Source: an uncultured bacterium (GTDB taxonomy: Bacteria > Planctomycetota > UBA1135 > UBA2386). Taken from it: 9,069 nt of DNA. The translations under genes were made by a program, and so were the position numbers. The notes under the pieces are model-generated. The model was not told the DNA's origin. It searched no databases and saw nothing but the letters and a program-made list of their open reading frames with translations. Shown here one piece after another: positions 5,539 through 9,069 of the stretch (the first letter of the stretch is position 1; every line of letters starts with the position of its first letter). The DNA lies in the NCBI GenBank assembly GCA_938003515.1, contig CALKYL010000437.1:1-9069 (forward strand), given 5' to 3'.

Positions 5539-5865
5539 ATGGCGTTCGACGCAGTGCCCTGGCGCAGCACGTCCCACGAGGGTGTCTTCGTCCACTTCTA
5601 TCGCAGCGACGAGCGCACGAGGCGCGTGCTCGCCCTGATCCGCATGCAGCCGGGCTGCGGGTATCCGGCACACCGGCACCGCGCCGTCGAGGAGGTGCTC
5701 GTGCTCAGCGGGGGCTATCGCGACGAGGCCGGGGTGCACACCCGCGGGACCCGGGTCCGCTACGAACCGGGCAGCGAGCACGGCCCGGTGGCCATCGGCC
5801 AGCCGGGCGACGAACCGTGCGTGCTGCTCGCCCTCGCGCACGAGGGCGTCAAGCTCCTTCGCTGA
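5539..5865 (+). CDS. Small cupin, ChrR-like metal-binding domain
   Basis: The 108-residue protein contains one cupin domain. PGCGYPAHRHRAVEEVLVLSG (38-58) carries the metal-binding HxHxxxxE pattern (His45, His47, then Glu51/52), and GSEHGPVA (78-85) supplies His81. This arrangement resembles the C-terminal cupin of ChrR-type anti-sigma factors, but the N-terminal zinc-binding anti-sigma domain is absent and no sigma-factor gene is nearby. The stand-alone domain is therefore better described as a metal-binding cupin of unknown substrate. I prefer the ATG at 5539 to the in-frame GTG at 5500: a -10-like TACCCT lies 7 bases before the ATG, and the extra residues (EPPSRRPATLFG) look like untranslated sequence. 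It is divergent from the PTPS gene (101-base gap) and convergent with fusA (20 bases). Confidence 0.8.
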   Translation: MAFDAVPWRSTSHEGVFVHFYRSDERTRRVLALIRMQPGCGYPAHRHRAVEEVLVLSGGYRDEAGVHTRGTRVRYEPGSEHGPVAIGQPGDEPCVLLALAHEGVKLLR

Positions 5866-5885
5866 GCCGGCGGACGGCGACGGGC

Positions 5886-5888
<3 letters not shown>
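5863..5888. terminator. Inverted repeat spanning two convergent stop codons
   Basis: TGAGCC (5863-5868) and GGCTCA (5883-5888) are perfect 6-bp arms around a GC-rich 14-base centre. The left arm holds the TGA of the cupin and the right arm the TGA of fusA. A shared bidirectional terminator is possible, but there is no T-tract and the repeat is short. Confidence 0.22.
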
Positions 5889-8003
<2,115 letters not shown>

Positions 8004-8112
8004 CGGTAGCAGGCGTTCGGGATGCGGGCGCGGCAGGGTCGTCGCGGAGGACCCGGCGCCGCCGCAGGCGCCCGGGCGATCCCGGACCGACGTCCAGGAT
8101 TGAAGGCCGAAT

Positions 8113-8140
8113 AGGGTAGCGCGGTGCCGACGGCCGTCAA
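8113..8140 (-). promoter_or_regulatory. Sigma-70-type promoter for fusA
   Basis: Read on the - strand, TTGACG (8140-8135) is a 5-of-6 match to the -35 consensus. After a 16-base spacer comes TACCCT (8118-8113), a TAnnnT -10 box. Transcription would start near 8105, giving a leader of about 100 bases to the ATG at 8003. This is the best-formed promoter in the window. Confidence 0.6.
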
Positions 8141-8143
8141 CGC

Positions 8144-8259
8144 CCGGCCGGGCTCCGGCCGGCGCGCGCTGGCCGCGGTGCCAGCGCGCCGACCCGCATC
8201 CGGGCCAGCTCCGACGCGGCGCCGGCCGATGCACCCGGCAGGTGCCCCGACCGGGCACC
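8144..8259. other. Three inverted repeats in the fusA/carbonic anhydrase gap
   Basis: The 280-base divergent gap 8004-8283 holds three perfect inverted repeats in a row: CCGGCCGG with a 3-base loop (8144-8162); GCGCGCTGG/CCAGCGCGC with an 8-base loop (8164-8189); and GGTGCCC/GGGCACC with a 5-base loop (8241-8259). The first begins just upstream of the fusA -35 box; the last lies 9 bases before the Shine-Dalgarno of the carbonic anhydrase. They could be operator sites or leader RNA hairpins. Very high GC makes such arms more likely by chance. Confidence 0.45.
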
Positions 8260-8268
8260 CCTACCACC

Positions 8269-8274
8269 GGGGAG
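8269..8274 (+). promoter_or_regulatory. Shine-Dalgarno GGGGAG for carbonic anhydrase
   Basis: GGGGAG lies 9 bases before the ATG at 8284. It selects this start over the upstream in-frame ATG at 8242, which would bury the signal peptide behind 14 polar residues. Confidence 0.6.
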
Positions 8275-8283
8275 CGACAGCGA

Positions 8284-9022
8284 ATGGTCTCGACGCGACG
8301 AACGGCCCACACCTGCCTCTGGCTGGCCCTCGGGGCGGCCGCGCCCGCGCAGCAGGATCCCGACGAGGCGCTGCGGGTCTTGCGCGAAGGCAACCGGCGC
8401 TTCGCCGCGGATCGCAGCGTGCCGCAGCCGGCGGGCGAGGGCGTGCGTCGCACGCTCGCCCGCGGCCAGAGCCCGCTCGCGGTCGTGCTGACCTGCGGCG
8501 ACAGCCGCGTCGCGCCCGAACACGTGTTCAACGCCGGGCTCGGCGACCTGTGCGTCGTGCGCGTCGCCGGCCACGTCGCGAGCCCCGAGGTGATCGCGTC
8601 GGTCGAACAGGCCGTGACCGGGCTCGGCGTGCCGCTGTGCGTCGTGCTCGGCCACGAGGGCTGCGACGTCGTGGCCGCGACCATCTCCGAGTTCGGGGAC
8701 GCCGGCAGCGGCCGCGAGAGCCGGCGCACGCGGGCCGTGCTGCAGCTGCTGGAGCGCATCGAGCCCGCGGTGCGCAAGGCGCGCGACCTCGACCTCGGCG
8801 GCGCGGCGCTGCAGGCCGCCTGTGAAGAAGAGCACGCGCACCGAACGGCGCACGAGCTGCTGCGGCGCAGCGAGGTGCTGCGCCGCCACGCGTCGGTCGG
8901 CCGGCTGCGGGTCGTCGCCGCGCGCTACCGCTTCGACGGCTCGGTCGACTGGCTGCCGCCGCGGCCGCTGCCGCCCGCGCGCGAGGCCGAACTCACGGAG
9001 CCGACGGGCGCGGTGCCGACCG
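8284..9022 (+). CDS. Beta-class carbonic anhydrase, probably exported, 3'-truncated
   Basis: About 246 genuine codons remain before the sequence runs into adapter. The protein interconverts CO2 and bicarbonate. It starts with a Sec-type signal peptide: STRR, a hydrophobic stretch [10 protein letters not shown], and a likely cleavage site after APA (residue 22), placing it outside the cytoplasm. The beta-CA active site is complete: CGDSR (71-75) provides zinc ligand Cys71 and the Asp73-Arg75 dyad, and HEGC (124-127) provides His124 and Cys127. [18 protein letters not shown] (80-97) is the conserved family segment between them. The true C-terminus is missing: the open frame appears to continue to a TAG at 9055, but codons from 9025 on are adapter, so the residues IGRASCRERV are an artefact. 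Judging by family size the real end is probably near. It is divergent from fusA. Confidence 0.9.
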
Positions 9023-9069
9023 AGATCGGAAGAGCGTCGTGTAGGGAAAGAGTGTAGATCTCGGTGGTC
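9023..9069. other. Illumina adapter sequence at contig end (artefact)
   Basis: The final 47 bases begin AGATCGGAAGAGCGTCGTGT and continue through GTAGATCTCGGTGGTC, which I recognise as the reverse complement of the TruSeq universal adapter. Base composition drops abruptly compared with the GC-rich genomic DNA before it. The genomic boundary is 9022, give or take one base. It should be trimmed. Confidence 0.97.

Noticed and set aside
4636..5865. Cupin-PTPS-cupin as a functional gene cluster
   Set aside because: The three genes alternate in strand and cannot form an operon, and nothing in the cupins points to pterin chemistry. Adjacency alone is weak evidence.

Overview
The window is a 9.07 kb piece of a very GC-rich bacterial chromosome, and it ends at an assembly-contig edge. 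The last 47 bases (9023-9069) are not genomic: they match the reverse complement of the Illumina TruSeq universal adapter. Third codon positions are almost all G or C. Genes are densely packed and often change strand. A planctomycete or similar high-GC, non-model phylum would fit, mainly because of the glutamate-type PTPS paralogue (known from several phyla that lack FolB) and several starts without a Shine-Dalgarno sequence. Nothing here proves the taxon.

Layout: (1) 2-196 (+) is the C-terminal end of formamidopyrimidine-DNA glycosylase, with its zinc finger. (2) 248-1339 (-) is a lipoprotein with two PDZ-like domains and 1410-2624 (-) is an MFS transporter; they may be co-transcribed. (3) 2724-4067 (+) is a GTG-initiated FAD-dependent oxidoreductase of the UDP-galactopyranose mutase/protoporphyrinogen oxidase-like group. 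(4) 4068-4635 is 568 bases without a gene but rich in base-paired structure: a likely terminator, a branched fold at 4191-4341 with two GNRA-capped hairpins on the + strand, a perfect 11-bp hairpin at 4381-4407, and a leader whose last small hairpin covers the Shine-Dalgarno of the next gene. (5) 4636-4923 (+) is a small cupin, 4931-5437 (-) a PTPS/QueD-family enzyme in which Glu replaces the catalytic Cys, and 5539-5865 (+) a second small cupin. (6) 5886-8003 (-) is elongation factor G, with a recognisable promoter at 8140-8113 and no str-operon neighbours. (7) 8284-9022 (+) is an exported beta-carbonic anhydrase cut off by the contig end.

The genes do not form one pathway. They are mostly housekeeping or accessory genes in alternating orientation: DNA repair, translation, pterin/folate metabolism, CO2 hydration, redox or sugar metabolism, and transport. 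The items most worth a second look are the structured intergenic region at 4150-4635 and the PTPS-III-type active site. I did not find a defence system, mobile element, CRISPR array, tRNA or rRNA.
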